Positions 37,238-45,322 of a DNA stretch of 64,000 nt are shown in pieces. The stretch is taken from contig NC_008577.1 of the NCBI RefSeq assembly GCF_000203935.1, forward strand, positions 558,001-622,000, in the 5' to 3' direction. The position numbers were made by a program, and so were the translations under genes. Within the stretch, counting starts at the first letter, position 1, and every line of letters starts with the position of its first letter. Source of the DNA: Shewanella sp. ANA-3. Its GTDB lineage: Bacteria; Pseudomonadota; Gammaproteobacteria; Enterobacterales; Shewanellaceae. The notes under the pieces are model-generated. The model had not been told where the DNA came from. It did not search any database and worked only from the letters and a program-made list of their open reading frames with translations.

Positions 37238-38148
37238 TTAAAAATTTTATATACCTCGATGAACCTAAGTTGTACTCATTCTCTTCACAGTTATTTGAAG
37301 GTGTTACTGAATATGTTTTAAACAATGAATATCTTGAGAACTCCGAAGATGATAAGCAAAAAGGAACAATAGCATCCGGTAGAGTAATCGCAAATGTAAT
37401 TAGAGAAGCATCTAGTTCTACTACAAAAAAATTTTTACATGACCATTCATTTAATTTATTTGAAAAAGAGTTGATTTCAAGTGGAAAAATGCTGGATGTA
37501 GCAGAAGATAGACCATCATTTATTGAACTTTGTGAAACTGAAAAATCATTTGTTCGTCTAAGGGCTAAAGGTAAATTTGTTGATTTAATAGAAATAAAAT
37601 CACTGTTTAGTAACTTTAGCCAAATTAGTGAAGCTTTAGCAGTTCTTCCAAATACTGAAAATCTTCAGTTACTTGAAAAAATGAAAGCGATAAACAAGAA
37701 TTCCCCTGATGTGAAGCGGATGCAGTCTGAGTTAGATCTGAAGTTAAATAAAGATATTGCAGAATTAAGTGCTTCAATGCCTAAACGGTCTGTAAATGGT
37801 TTTGAAACGATTATAGATAATTTTGGTGATGATATTGTTAGATTTCAACAGTGTATAGGTGATGTTATTTTCTCTACTTGTTTATCGCAAGAACATTTAC
37901 GTGATTCATTAAAGACAATTTATCGCAAGTATTCTCGAAAAACCGCAAAAGAGTTTGTTGTAATTGGTTTTATTAGTCATGGTGATGGAACTCAGATACC
38001 TGAGGTTAAAGAAATCCCTGATGGAACTAGCATGATTGGACATATGATCGGAATGGCTGAGAATCTATATCAACTGGAGCAGAGCTTTCATAGTAAAGGT
38101 GATAATGAAGTAATTATTGAGCCTGTAGCAATTTATACAGAACTCTAA
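37234..38148 (+). CDS. Uncharacterised cytosolic protein, possibly DUF6414; third gene of AT-rich cassette
   Basis: The protein has 304 residues with no signal or membrane helix. The N-terminus MIKNFIYLDEPKLYSFSSQ and FEGVTEYVL resemble the family listed as DUF6414; this is from memory and needs a search. A charged helical middle (about 130-190, EKMKAINKNSPDVKRMQSELDL) could be a coiled coil, and the C-terminal part (about 235-304) reads FVVIGFISHGDG... VIIEPVAIYTEL. It is strongly AT-rich. It overlaps the small membrane protein by ATGA and ends a few bases before the right repeat. DUF6414-like genes are typically sporadic, which fits a mobile accessory or defence role. No enzymatic motif was found. 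Confidence 0.65.
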   Translation: MIKNFIYLDEPKLYSFSSQLFEGVTEYVLNNEYLENSEDDKQKGTIASGRVIANVIREASSSTTKKFLHDHSFNLFEKELISSGKMLDVAEDRPSFIELCETEKSFVRLRAKGKFVDLIEIKSLFSNFSQISEALAVLPNTENLQLLEKMKAINKNSPDVKRMQSELDLKLNKDIAELSASMPKRSVNGFETIIDNFGDDIVRFQQCIGDVIFSTCLSQEHLRDSLKTIYRKYSRKTAKEFVVIGFISHGDGTQIPEVKEIPDGTSMIGHMIGMAENLYQLEQSFHSKGDNEVIIEPVAIYTEL

Positions 38149-38154
38149 TGCATG

Positions 38155-38270
38155 TAACTTCGCTAGGGGCGGCAAGGGAGATCCAAGAGGGGATTGCTGT
38201 TGATCCCCTCTTGGTCGGGTGTGGGTTGAAGACCCACGACTTTAATCTTTTGCTTAAGCAAAAATAACCT
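38155..38270 (-). repeat. Right copy of the inverted hairpin-rich repeat
   Basis: Reverse-complement counterpart of 36056-36165. It contains a perfect 12-bp stem CCAAGAGGGGAT/ATCCCCTCTTGG (38183-38214), a small stem GTGGGT/ACCCAC (38221-38237) and the palindrome TTTTGCTTAAGCAAAA (38248-38263). It begins within about 10 bases of the stop of the third cassette gene and could also end its transcription. Confidence 0.75.
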
Positions 38271-38336
38271 TTGGATAAGCAGATTTACTGAGTGGGTGTA
38301 TCCACAAAATGTGAAATACGGCATGACGTATAAAAC

Positions 38337-38361
38337 AAAACCCCAGTGAAAACTGGGGTTT
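38337..38361 (-). terminator. Terminator of the ubiD-fre unit
   Basis: The stem AAACCCCAG/CTGGGGTTT with loop TGAAAA lies 55 bases beyond the fre stop. On the minus strand it is followed by TTTTGTTTTAT. Confidence 0.82.
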
Positions 38362-38415
38362 ATTGTTTGAGTCTAGGTTGGCAAAGGTTGGCCAGCCAAG
38401 CGACAAATCAACGCG

Positions 38416-39117
38416 TTATTTGATAAATGCGAAGGCATCGCCGTAGAGATGGGCTTCATCGACACCCATTTCGCGGAAGATTTCGCGGGCGGCGCCAACC
38501 ATATCGAAACGACCTGCGATATAGATGTCGTAGCCGTTTAGGCTGATAAAATCTTGCTTGATTTGCGCGAGCAGGTTAGCGGTTTTACCTTGCCAGTTAG
38601 CTGGAGCTTCTTCCACAACGGGTACAAAGTGTAACCAAGGGTGAGCGTCGTGCCATTGGCGGGCGATGCTTTCGTAGTACATCGCATCTTGGGTGCGGCA
38701 ACCCCAGTAGAGGGTGGTTTCGACCTGTTGGCCGAGGGCGATTTGTTGCTCGACAATACTCTTAATGTAAGAGAAGCCTGTGCCACCGGCGATCAATAAA
38801 CGTGGGCGCAGGCTGTCGTGGCGTAGGTGAGCGTCGCCACCTGGCGCTTCGATGTCGATATGCGTGTTATTACGCAATCTTTCAACCACTTGCATTGGAT
38901 AACTTTCGCTGACGGCCGCACCAATATGAAGCTCAATCACTTCGGCATTAGGGGCGGACGCGATAGAGAAGGGACGTTTATCTTTTTCACCCATCACAAC
39001 ACACAGGTATTGTCCCGCTTGAAACTCAAAGGGGGTATCGGGCTTTAACCACACCTGATATACGGCGTCGTTAAAGGGGGTTACTTTCTCTATCTTACAA
39101 CGTATGGTTTTCATCAA
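38416..39117 (-). CDS. fre: NAD(P)H-flavin reductase Fre
   Basis: The protein has 233 residues of the ferredoxin-NADP reductase superfamily. The FAD/flavin-binding barrel carries RPFSIASAP (about residue 50). The NAD(P)-binding half carries IAGGTGFSYIKSI and YWGCRTQDAMY, and the chain ends with GDAFAFIK. Fre reduces free FMN, FAD or riboflavin with NAD(P)H and supports iron reduction and ubiquinone-related steps. It lies downstream of ubiD on the same strand, as in E. coli. The length equals E. coli Fre. Confidence 0.92.
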   Translation of the reverse strand: MMKTIRCKIEKVTPFNDAVYQVWLKPDTPFEFQAGQYLCVVMGEKDKRPFSIASAPNAEVIELHIGAAVSESYPMQVVERLRNNTHIDIEAPGGDAHLRHDSLRPRLLIAGGTGFSYIKSIVEQQIALGQQVETTLYWGCRTQDAMYYESIARQWHDAHPWLHFVPVVEEAPANWQGKTANLLAQIKQDFISLNGYDIYIAGRFDMVGAAREIFREMGVDEAHLYGDAFAFIK

Positions 39118-39224
39118 ACTTCCTTTGCACCTTTCATCATTTGTTATCGTTAGGTGTCACATTAAGGCCGTTGGCGGCCTATTCTCTTGGCTTAAGTGGG
39201 TACGAGAGTCGTGCTTAAGCTGAA

Positions 39225-40706
39225 TTATAGGGTTGGGCTGTCGTCTATGCCTAATTCATCCCAGATTGAGTCGATCTTTTGCTTAACCTTAGGATCCATC
39301 ACAATCGGCGTGCCCCATTCGCGGTTGGTTTCACCTTCCCACTTATTAGTGGCATCGAGACCCATTTTGGAGCCTAGGCCCGCCACTGGAGAGGCAAAGT
39401 CGAGGTAATCGATAGGCGTGTTATCGATCATCACTGTATCGCGCTTAGGATCCATACGGGTGGTAATGGCCCAAATCACATCGTTCCAGTCGCGGCAATT
39501 CACATCGTCGTCGACCACCACAATAAACTTGGTATACATAAATTGGCGCAGGAAGGACCAAGCACCCATCATTACCCGTTTAGCATGGCCGGGATATTGT
39601 TTACGAATCGAGATCACCGCCATCCGATAGGAGCAACCTTCGGGAGGCAGGTAAAAATCAATAATTTCAGGATATTGCTTACGCAAAATCGGCACAAACA
39701 CTTCGTTGAGTGCCACACCTAACATGGCGGGTTCATCCGGTGGACGGCCAGTGTAGGTGCTGTGGTAAATCGGATCCTTACGGTGGGTAATGTGGGTCAC
39801 GGTAAAGACGGGGAATTTATCCGTCTCGTTGTAGTAACCCGTGTGGTCGCCGTAGGGGCCTTCTTCGGCCATTTCGTCGGGATCGATATAGCCTTCGAGG
39901 ATGATCTCGCTGCTGGCGGGTACTTCTAAATCACAGCTTAAGGCCTTGCAGACTTCGGTGCGCTCGCCGCGCAGCAATCCTGCGAAGGCGTATTCGCTCA
40001 TGGCATCGGGCACTGGGGTGACTGCGCCTAAGATGGTCACAGGATCAGAGCCTAAGGCAACCACCACAGGGTAACGCTCGCCGGGGAATTGCTCTTTAAA
40101 ATCAGCAAAATCAAGCGCGCCACCACGGTGAGACAGCCAGCGCATAATGAGTTTATTCTTGCCGAGCAACTGCTGACGGTAGATCCCAAGGTTTTGGCGA
40201 CTCTTACGCGGCCCTTTGGTGATAGTTAAACCCCAAGTGACCAGCGGCGCGACATCGCCCGGCCAGCAATGCTGGATCGGCAGCTGAGTTAAATCGACCT
40301 CATCACCGGTTTTAACTACTTGCTGACAGGCGGGATTACGCACCGTCTTAGGCGGCATATTCAAGGCTTGCTTGAACATGGGGATTTTTGAAATCGCGTC
40401 TTTAAAGCCGCGTGGTGGCTCGGGTTCTTTTAAAAACGCCAGCAGCTCACCCACATCGCGCAGCGCGAGTGGATCCTCTTTACCCAGCGCCATGGCGACA
40501 CGTTTGGGAGTTCCAAAGAGGTTGGCCAGCACAGGCATTGAATGATTGGTTGGATTTTCGAATAGGAGTGCAGGGCCTTTGGCGCGTAGAACGCGATCGG
40601 CGATCTCTGTCATTTCTAAATGAGGATCAACGGGGTAGCTAATGCGTTTGAGTTCGCCATTGGCTTCCAGATGATCGATAAAGCTGCGTAAATCCTTAAA
40701 ACTCAT
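39225..40706 (-). CDS. ubiD: 3-octaprenyl-4-hydroxybenzoate decarboxylase UbiD
   Basis: The protein has 493 residues, the full UbiD length. Conserved stretches include [20 protein letters not shown] at the start, the prenylated-FMN site region ([19 protein letters not shown]), [13 protein letters not shown] with the catalytic acid region, and [16 protein letters not shown]. It decarboxylates 3-polyprenyl-4-hydroxybenzoate in ubiquinone synthesis with a prenylated FMN made by UbiX. The fre gene follows after about 107 bases. Confidence 0.95.
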   Translation of the reverse strand: MSFKDLRSFIDHLEANGELKRISYPVDPHLEMTEIADRVLRAKGPALLFENPTNHSMPVLANLFGTPKRVAMALGKEDPLALRDVGELLAFLKEPEPPRGFKDAISKIPMFKQALNMPPKTVRNPACQQVVKTGDEVDLTQLPIQHCWPGDVAPLVTWGLTITKGPRKSRQNLGIYRQQLLGKNKLIMRWLSHRGGALDFADFKEQFPGERYPVVVALGSDPVTILGAVTPVPDAMSEYAFAGLLRGERTEVCKALSCDLEVPASSEIILEGYIDPDEMAEEGPYGDHTGYYNETDKFPVFTVTHITHRKDPIYHSTYTGRPPDEPAMLGVALNEVFVPILRKQYPEIIDFYLPPEGCSYRMAVISIRKQYPGHAKRVMMGAWSFLRQFMYTKFIVVVDDDVNCRDWNDVIWAITTRMDPKRDTVMIDNTPIDYLDFASPVAGLGSKMGLDATNKWEGETNREWGTPIVMDPKVKQKIDSIWDELGIDDSPTL

Positions 40707-40864
40707 GTGGAAATAGCCTCTGCAGTGGAAATCCGTGTGGCGCGCACTATAGCATTTTTCTGTTTTAGGGTTAACCTATTCAGTGATCTTCCAGCTTTGG
40801 AAGCGTAAAATGCTTGTCCTAGGTCGATGTTTATTTGACCTGTGCCCGGTATTTCGAGGTTTAT

Positions 40865-41635
40865 ATGACACTCTCTCCATGCCTTGTTAAAGATAAATAT
40901 CTTCAACTTCAATCAGTTTGCTTATCTAAGCCGGCTGAGCCTTGGCATAAAATAGGCTTCGCCTTGTCCTTACTGGGCGCCTTACTGATTTGCACCTTAG
41001 TCGTGCCGAATCTGGCGGCGGCGCGGGATCGCGGCAATGACCGCCATAGCGAGAGTCATGGTCGACACGACAATCACTACAATAATCACCATAAACATGG
41101 TGATAGCCATCGCCACTATCGTCCCTATTATCGCCCTTATTATCCTTGGGGACTGGGCTTAGGCATTGGCTTAGCGACGGGGTGGGGCACGGGTTGGAAT
41201 CTTGGTTATGGTTGGAATGATAATGGCTGGAACGATTGGGGCTGGAATAGCGCGCGCTATTGGAATTCACCCTATTCGGGCATAGGCTTGTCTATTCCTA
41301 TGGCCTATGATGATACGCCAGTGGCGGTTTCGCCCCCAGTGCGAGTCACAACGAGTATGCAATATTCGCCCAGCGAAGGCCGTATGGTGTCGAATATGCC
41401 AACCAATAGCGCGACTGTGATATCACAGACTGGTGTATCAACGACTAGGGCATCAACAGCTTCGGCGGAGCAAATGGCCAATGTTCCCCGTGCACGGGCG
41501 GCGCGTAGTGTGTCGAGCCTGCCGAGCAATGCCAGAATAGTGCAACAGGATGGCCGTACCTTATATGAGTGGCAAGGTTCGCTTTACGCCTTCGATTGGA
41601 ATAGCCAAACCTATCAAGAACAGTTAGTGAAGTAA
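40865..41635 (+). CDS. Exported His/Asn/Trp/Gly-rich protein of unknown function
   Basis: The protein has about 256 residues from ATG 40865, which has GAGG a few bases upstream; an in-frame start at 40835 is less likely. A long N-region is followed by a hydrophobic signal (about 31-52, ending NLAAA). Then comes a low-complexity stretch rich in His, Asn, Tyr and Arg (HDNHYNNHHKHGDSHRHY), a Gly/Trp/Asn-rich part (GWNDNGWNDWGWN) and a C-terminal SNARIVQQDGRTLYEWQGSLYAFDW module similar to DUF6515-like periplasmic proteins. The His-rich run could bind metal. A terminator follows. Confidence 0.7.
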   Translation: MTLSPCLVKDKYLQLQSVCLSKPAEPWHKIGFALSLLGALLICTLVVPNLAAARDRGNDRHSESHGRHDNHYNNHHKHGDSHRHYRPYYRPYYPWGLGLGIGLATGWGTGWNLGYGWNDNGWNDWGWNSARYWNSPYSGIGLSIPMAYDDTPVAVSPPVRVTTSMQYSPSEGRMVSNMPTNSATVISQTGVSTTRASTASAEQMANVPRARAARSVSSLPSNARIVQQDGRTLYEWQGSLYAFDWNSQTYQEQLVK

Positions 41636-41658
41636 TGTTGTTTTAGGCCTTATCGACG

Positions 41659-41686
41659 GGAGCCCCGAGTGGGCTCCTATTTTTTT
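41659..41686 (+). terminator. Terminator after the His-rich exported protein gene
   Basis: The stem GGAGCCC/GGGCTCC with loop CGAGT is followed by a run of seven T at 41680-41686. Confidence 0.88.
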
Positions 41687-41726
41687 CTTAGCCAGTTGTC
41701 GTTTTATAGAATCGCGGAGAAATCGT

Positions 41727-42944
41727 TTGCAAGCAGTTCAGCCCAACTCTCAGCCCCCAGCTCAAAGCAGCGCGCTTTGGGTGTTACTCGCCTTGGCATT
41801 AGGCACCTTTGCCCTAGGCACCACAGAATTTGCCGCCATGACCTTAGTGCCTTATATCGCTAGCGATTTAAGTGTCGATGTCGCCCATGTGAGTTATGCC
41901 ATCAGCGCCTATGCCCTTGGGGTGGTGGTAGGCTCGCCCATCATCATGGTGCTGGGGGTGAGGATTAAGCGGCGCACGCTGTTAATCGCCTTGGCCGCCA
42001 TGATGGCGGTTGCCAATGGCTTAAGCGCCTTGGCACCCAGCTTGAATTGGTTAGTGTTTTTCCGCTTTTTAAGTGGCTTGCCCCATGGAGCTTACTTTGG
42101 GGTAGCTATGTTACTGGCGGCGTCCTTAGTGCCGCCAGAGATGAAGGCTAGGGCGGTTTCTCGGGTGATTATCGGCTTAACCTTAGCCACTATCGTTGGT
42201 GTGCCCTTTGCGACTTGGATGGGGCAAACCGTCGGTTGGCGCTCTGGCATCGGCATAGTGGCGATTATTGCCGCCGTTACCGCCGTGATGCTGTATTTTC
42301 TCGCGCCGAATGTGGCCGTACCGCAAAATGCCAGTCCGAAAAAAGAGCTGCAAACCCTGAAGAATCGCGAAGTTTGGCTCACGCTCGGCATTGCGGCTAT
42401 CGGTTTTGGTGGGATTTTCTGTGTGTATACCTATCTGGCCGAGACGCTGATCCAAGTCACCCAGGTCGAACCCTTTAAAATCCCAGTGATGATGGCAGTC
42501 TTTGGGATTGGCGCCACCTTAGGCACCTTAGTCTGTGGCTGGGCGGCGGATAAGTCGGCACTGGCGGCGGCATTTTGGTCGCTGGTGTTAAGCACCTTAG
42601 TGCTGGCGCTGTATCCGAGTTTGACGGGATCTTATTGGGCGTTGATGCCGATTGTGTTCTTTGTGGGTTCGGGGATTGGTCTGGCCACCACAGTGCAGGC
42701 GCGATTAATGGATGTGGCCCCCGATGGGCAGGCCATGACCGGTGCTTTAGTACAATGTGCCTTTAACCTTGCCAATGCGATTGGCCCTTGGGTGGGCAGC
42801 TTAGTGATCTTATCTGGCCAAGGCATCGCAGCGACGGGTTATGCCGCAGCACTTTTATCCCTCGGCGGTTTAGTTATGTGGTGGTTAACCCATAGGGAGA
42901 GCCGCCGAAGCAGTGCACTGTGCACCGCTAATTGCATCGACTAA
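41727..42944 (+). CDS. MFS transporter, DHA1/AraJ-like exporter
   Basis: Inner-membrane protein of 405 residues with 12 predicted helices. FALGTTEFAAMTLVPYIASDL and FRFLSGLPHGAYFGVA match the AraJ/sugar-efflux branch of the drug:H+ antiporter family 1. Other members export arabinose-like sugars, inosine or drugs, and the substrate is unknown here. The start appears to be the TTG at 41727, with CGGAG about 8 bases upstream. No better ATG precedes the first helix. It is a single gene after a strong terminator. Confidence 0.82.
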   Translation: MQAVQPNSQPPAQSSALWVLLALALGTFALGTTEFAAMTLVPYIASDLSVDVAHVSYAISAYALGVVVGSPIIMVLGVRIKRRTLLIALAAMMAVANGLSALAPSLNWLVFFRFLSGLPHGAYFGVAMLLAASLVPPEMKARAVSRVIIGLTLATIVGVPFATWMGQTVGWRSGIGIVAIIAAVTAVMLYFLAPNVAVPQNASPKKELQTLKNREVWLTLGIAAIGFGGIFCVYTYLAETLIQVTQVEPFKIPVMMAVFGIGATLGTLVCGWAADKSALAAAFWSLVLSTLVLALYPSLTGSYWALMPIVFFVGSGIGLATTVQARLMDVAPDGQAMTGALVQCAFNLANAIGPWVGSLVILSGQGIAATGYAAALLSLGGLVMWWLTHRESRRSSALCTANCID

Positions 42945-42961
42945 GGGATTGATTCAAAAGA

Positions 42962-42999
42962 ATGGGCGGCTAAGGCAACTTGATGCTCTGGCCGCCCAT
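42962..42999. terminator. Hairpin between convergent MFS and SDR genes
   Basis: The 9-bp stem ATGGGCGGC/GCCGCCCAT encloses a 20-base loop. There is no clear T-run on either side, so it is a weak terminator candidate. Confidence 0.45.
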
Positions 43000-43030
43000 G
43001 TGTTTATCATTAACTCGTCGTCTTAATCCG

Positions 43031-43708
43031 TTATCCCCGTTGAATGGTGATATCGGCGATATAACCATGTTCGGTGGCAAGCAACGCTTGTTTTAGCATG
43101 CCAGCGGCCTCATCGGCGGACATAAAGCTTGAGGTGTCTAGACTCTTACCACTGCTCGGCCAAAAGCCGGTATCCATACCGCCTGGATAAACCGCAATCA
43201 ACTTCATCGGACTCTGCTTGAGCTCCAAACGTACCGATTCGATAAAGCCCCGCACCGCCCATTTGGCGGCGCAGTAGGTCGACTCTCCCGCTTTGGCGGT
43301 AAGGGCGGCAGTGGACATCACGATCACGACCTTAACTGCTTGCTGTTTATAGCGTTTCACCAATTCACGTACCAACAGAATGGTTGAAGTGACATTGTTA
43401 TTCAGCAGCGCTTGGATTTCACTCGTACCTTGGGTTTCCAGCGTGCCGAAGTAACCACTGCCAGCGCAGTGGATAACCGTGTTGGGGGTATCGGTAAGGC
43501 CATCGAATAGGGCTTCGACACTCGCCTCGTCCGCTAAATCGGCACTAATGGCGCTGATGCTTTGGGTTGAAAATGGGCTAAGGGCATTGGCCACGGTATG
43601 CAGGCGATTGGCATCGCGTCCCGTCAGTGTGAGTGCTTGGTTATCCTTGGCATACAGGGCGGCTAATGCCGCGCCTAAGCCACTACTTGCGCCAGTTATC
43701 AGTATCAT
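43031..43708 (-). CDS. Short-chain dehydrogenase/reductase
   Basis: The protein has 225 residues. It has the classical SDR features: nucleotide-binding TGASSGLG near the N-terminus, the stabilising HCAGSG (NNAG-like) segment at about residue 80, a catalytic Ser in VMSTAAL and the YxxxK pair in YCAAKWAV, then the PGGMDTGF segment. It reduces or oxidises a small alcohol or carbonyl with NAD(P), substrate unknown. It is third in a minus-strand run after aroQ and the AccB-like gene, in the slot normally held by accC (27-base gap). Confidence 0.85.
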   Translation of the reverse strand: MILITGASSGLGAALAALYAKDNQALTLTGRDANRLHTVANALSPFSTQSISAISADLADEASVEALFDGLTDTPNTVIHCAGSGYFGTLETQGTSEIQALLNNNVTSTILLVRELVKRYKQQAVKVVIVMSTAALTAKAGESTYCAAKWAVRGFIESVRLELKQSPMKLIAVYPGGMDTGFWPSSGKSLDTSSFMSADEAAGMLKQALLATEHGYIADITIQRG

Positions 43709-43735
43709 CTTTACCTCTAAATTCTATTTCGAAGT

Positions 43736-44191
43736 CTAAGTTTCGATCAGAGTGAACAGCGGCTGGTCGAAGGCGACCTCGTCCCCATCTTTCACCCAAA
43801 TGGCGCCAACTATACCGTCACGCTTAGCCTCGATGGGATTTTGCATCCGCATGGCTTCGATAATGCAAAGCGTGTCGCCGCGCACCACCCTTTGACCCAC
43901 ACGCACCAAGGGCGCCTCGGTTTGGCCTTGCGAGGCATGGAAGGTGCCCACCATGGGTGATAGCTGCACAAAACCTTCAATCACAGGCAGGGTGTCACGG
44001 GGTTTAGCAGGCTTTGGCGTCAGTGCAGGAGAGGGCGCAGGATTGTGCGCGCCCTCAGGTGCGCTTGAGGTATGCGGGCCGTAGCGGGTGATGCGAATAG
44101 ACTCTTCCCCTTCGATAATCGCGAGTTCCGCAATCCCAGATTCCTGCACTAATTCAATCAGTTTTTTGATCTTTCGAAGGTCAACCGCCAT
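43736..44191 (-). CDS. AccB-like protein without the biotin-accepting lysine
   Basis: The protein has 151 residues, the size of the biotin carboxyl carrier protein of acetyl-CoA carboxylase. The N-terminal RKIKKLIELVQESGIAELAI and EGEESIRITR match AccB closely. An Ala/Pro linker follows, then the biotinyl-domain fold (SPMVGTFHAS... VGQRVVRGDTLCIIEAMRMQNPIEA). Biotinyl domains carry biotin on the lysine of EAMKM; here the codon is CGG, giving EAMRM, so no biotin can be attached there. The gene is 33 bases downstream of aroQ as in many gammaproteobacteria, but accC is missing. It is probably a paralogue that lost carboxyl-carrier function; a scaffold or regulatory role is possible. Confidence 0.85.
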   Translation of the reverse strand: MAVDLRKIKKLIELVQESGIAELAIIEGEESIRITRYGPHTSSAPEGAHNPAPSPALTPKPAKPRDTLPVIEGFVQLSPMVGTFHASQGQTEAPLVRVGQRVVRGDTLCIIEAMRMQNPIEAKRDGIVGAIWVKDGDEVAFDQPLFTLIET

Positions 44192-44224
44192 CGCTGCGAC
44201 TTCCTGTACTCACGCTAATCGCGT

Positions 44225-44659
44225 TTATGCCTTCAATCTCTTAATCGCCGCTGCGAGGGCAAACTCATAGCCTTGGGCGCCGAAACCACAAATCACCCCA
44301 ATGGCCTTATCGGACAAATAGGAGTGGTGGCGGAAGGGCTCGCGGGCATGGACATTGGATAAATGCACTTCAAAGAAGGGGATGTCCACCCCAAGCAGTG
44401 CGTCACGCAGGGCCACACTGGTGTGGGTAAAGGCTGCGGGGTTGATAATGATCATCTGCGCATCGGTGGCATGGATAGCGTTGATCAGCTCAAATTCGGC
44501 ATTCGATTGAATATGTTCAAGTTCAACACCTGCTGCTTGAGCTTGTTCACTCAAAAGGGCAACAATATCGGCTAAGGTTTGATGACCGTAAACACTGGGC
44601 TCACGGCGGCCAAGGAGGTTTAAATTGGGGCCATTGATGAGCAGAACTTTATGATTCAT
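44225..44659 (-). CDS. aroQ: Type II 3-dehydroquinate dehydratase AroQ
   Basis: The protein has 144 residues. [20 protein letters not shown] is the type II signature with the catalytic arginine and tyrosine region, [18 protein letters not shown] holds the substrate-binding segment, and [17 protein letters not shown] contains the catalytic histidine. It dehydrates 3-dehydroquinate to 3-dehydroshikimate in the shikimate pathway. It heads a minus-strand run with an AccB-like gene and an SDR gene. Confidence 0.95.
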   Translation of the reverse strand: MNHKVLLINGPNLNLLGRREPSVYGHQTLADIVALLSEQAQAAGVELEHIQSNAEFELINAIHATDAQMIIINPAAFTHTSVALRDALLGVDIPFFEVHLSNVHAREPFRHHSYLSDKAIGVICGFGAQGYEFALAAAIKRLKA

Positions 44660-44760
44660 TACGCTTTCCTTTTACGACATACCTTAACGGGTTGAATGCC
44701 ATTAACTTAACCTGTTCGGGCGGATTTTGCATTATGAATGTCACCGCGTTGTCGGCGGGG

Positions 44761-45174
44761 TTAATCAAACTTAATCTGTCGCATGGCCTTAGTGGCGCCG
44801 CGTTGTTTTTTCGCATCTAAGCGTTTGGTTTGGCTGCTTTTGGTCGCGCGGGTTGGAATGCGTTTTTTGGGCACTTCGGCCACGCTGGCAACCAGAGCGA
44901 TAAATTGCTCCAATGCGGTTTGCCGATTCGCCTCTTGGCTGCGGCTCGCCTGACATTTGATAATGATTTTGCCGCTGGCGGTAATGCGATGATCGGCTTT
45001 TTGCAGCAGGCGCTGCTGATAAAACTCGGGTAATGACGAGTTTCTGATATCAAAAATCAATTGGGCGGCGGTGGAGACTTTATTGACATTTTGCCCGCCA
45101 GCGCCGCTGGAGCGGATAAATTGCCACTCGATTTCATTTTCCGGAAGTTCCACACGGTTTGAGATTTTTATCAT
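44761..45174 (-). CDS. arfB: Peptidyl-tRNA hydrolase ArfB (ribosome rescue)
   Basis: The protein has 137 residues. A release-factor-like catalytic domain carries the GGQ motif in SGAGGQNVNKVST (about residue 27). A basic C-terminal tail (TKSSQTKRLDAKKQRGATKAMRQIKF) enters the empty mRNA channel of stalled ribosomes. It hydrolyses peptidyl-tRNA on ribosomes lacking a stop codon. It is a single gene, and no operon partner is obvious. Confidence 0.92.
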   Translation of the reverse strand: MIKISNRVELPENEIEWQFIRSSGAGGQNVNKVSTAAQLIFDIRNSSLPEFYQQRLLQKADHRITASGKIIIKCQASRSQEANRQTALEQFIALVASVAEVPKKRIPTRATKSSQTKRLDAKKQRGATKAMRQIKFD

Positions 45175-45322
45175 GGCAGACTTAGGGTTTTGTCCAATTG
45201 CTTTGAGAAGCGAGCAATAACTGCTTATGGCTTTTCAATAGATTTGTTATCATCGGCGCATTCTTGCTGGGCAGGCGTGTTTGCCCGTTTGCAAAATAGT
45301 GTTCTCGTTTCGGAGTGCCTTT

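Larger units (their letters stand above)
36056..38270. mobile_element. AT-rich three-gene cassette bracketed by inverted repeats
   Basis: Between the flavin-protein gene and fre lies a cassette of three overlapping genes of visibly lower GC than the surroundings. Its outer edges are two diverged copies of one hairpin-rich repeat in opposite orientation. There is no transposase or integrase, so it would be a passively moved cassette or one inserted by recombination between repeats. Its boundaries are taken from the repeat homology, and target-site duplications were not found. Confidence 0.5.

Noticed and set aside
36056..38270. Integron attC sites or a complete transposon
   Set aside because: The repeats do not show the attC core ends (RYYYAAC/GTTRRRY) in proper places, and no integrase or transposase gene is present.
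41300..41530. Antisense reading frames over several genes (for example within the His-rich protein and the subtilase)
   Set aside because: They are frame shadows of well-supported genes, with no domains or ribosome sites.
43736..44191. Ordinary accB (biotin carboxyl carrier protein)
   Set aside because: The biotin-accepting lysine is replaced by arginine and accC is not downstream, so a functional carrier call is not supported.
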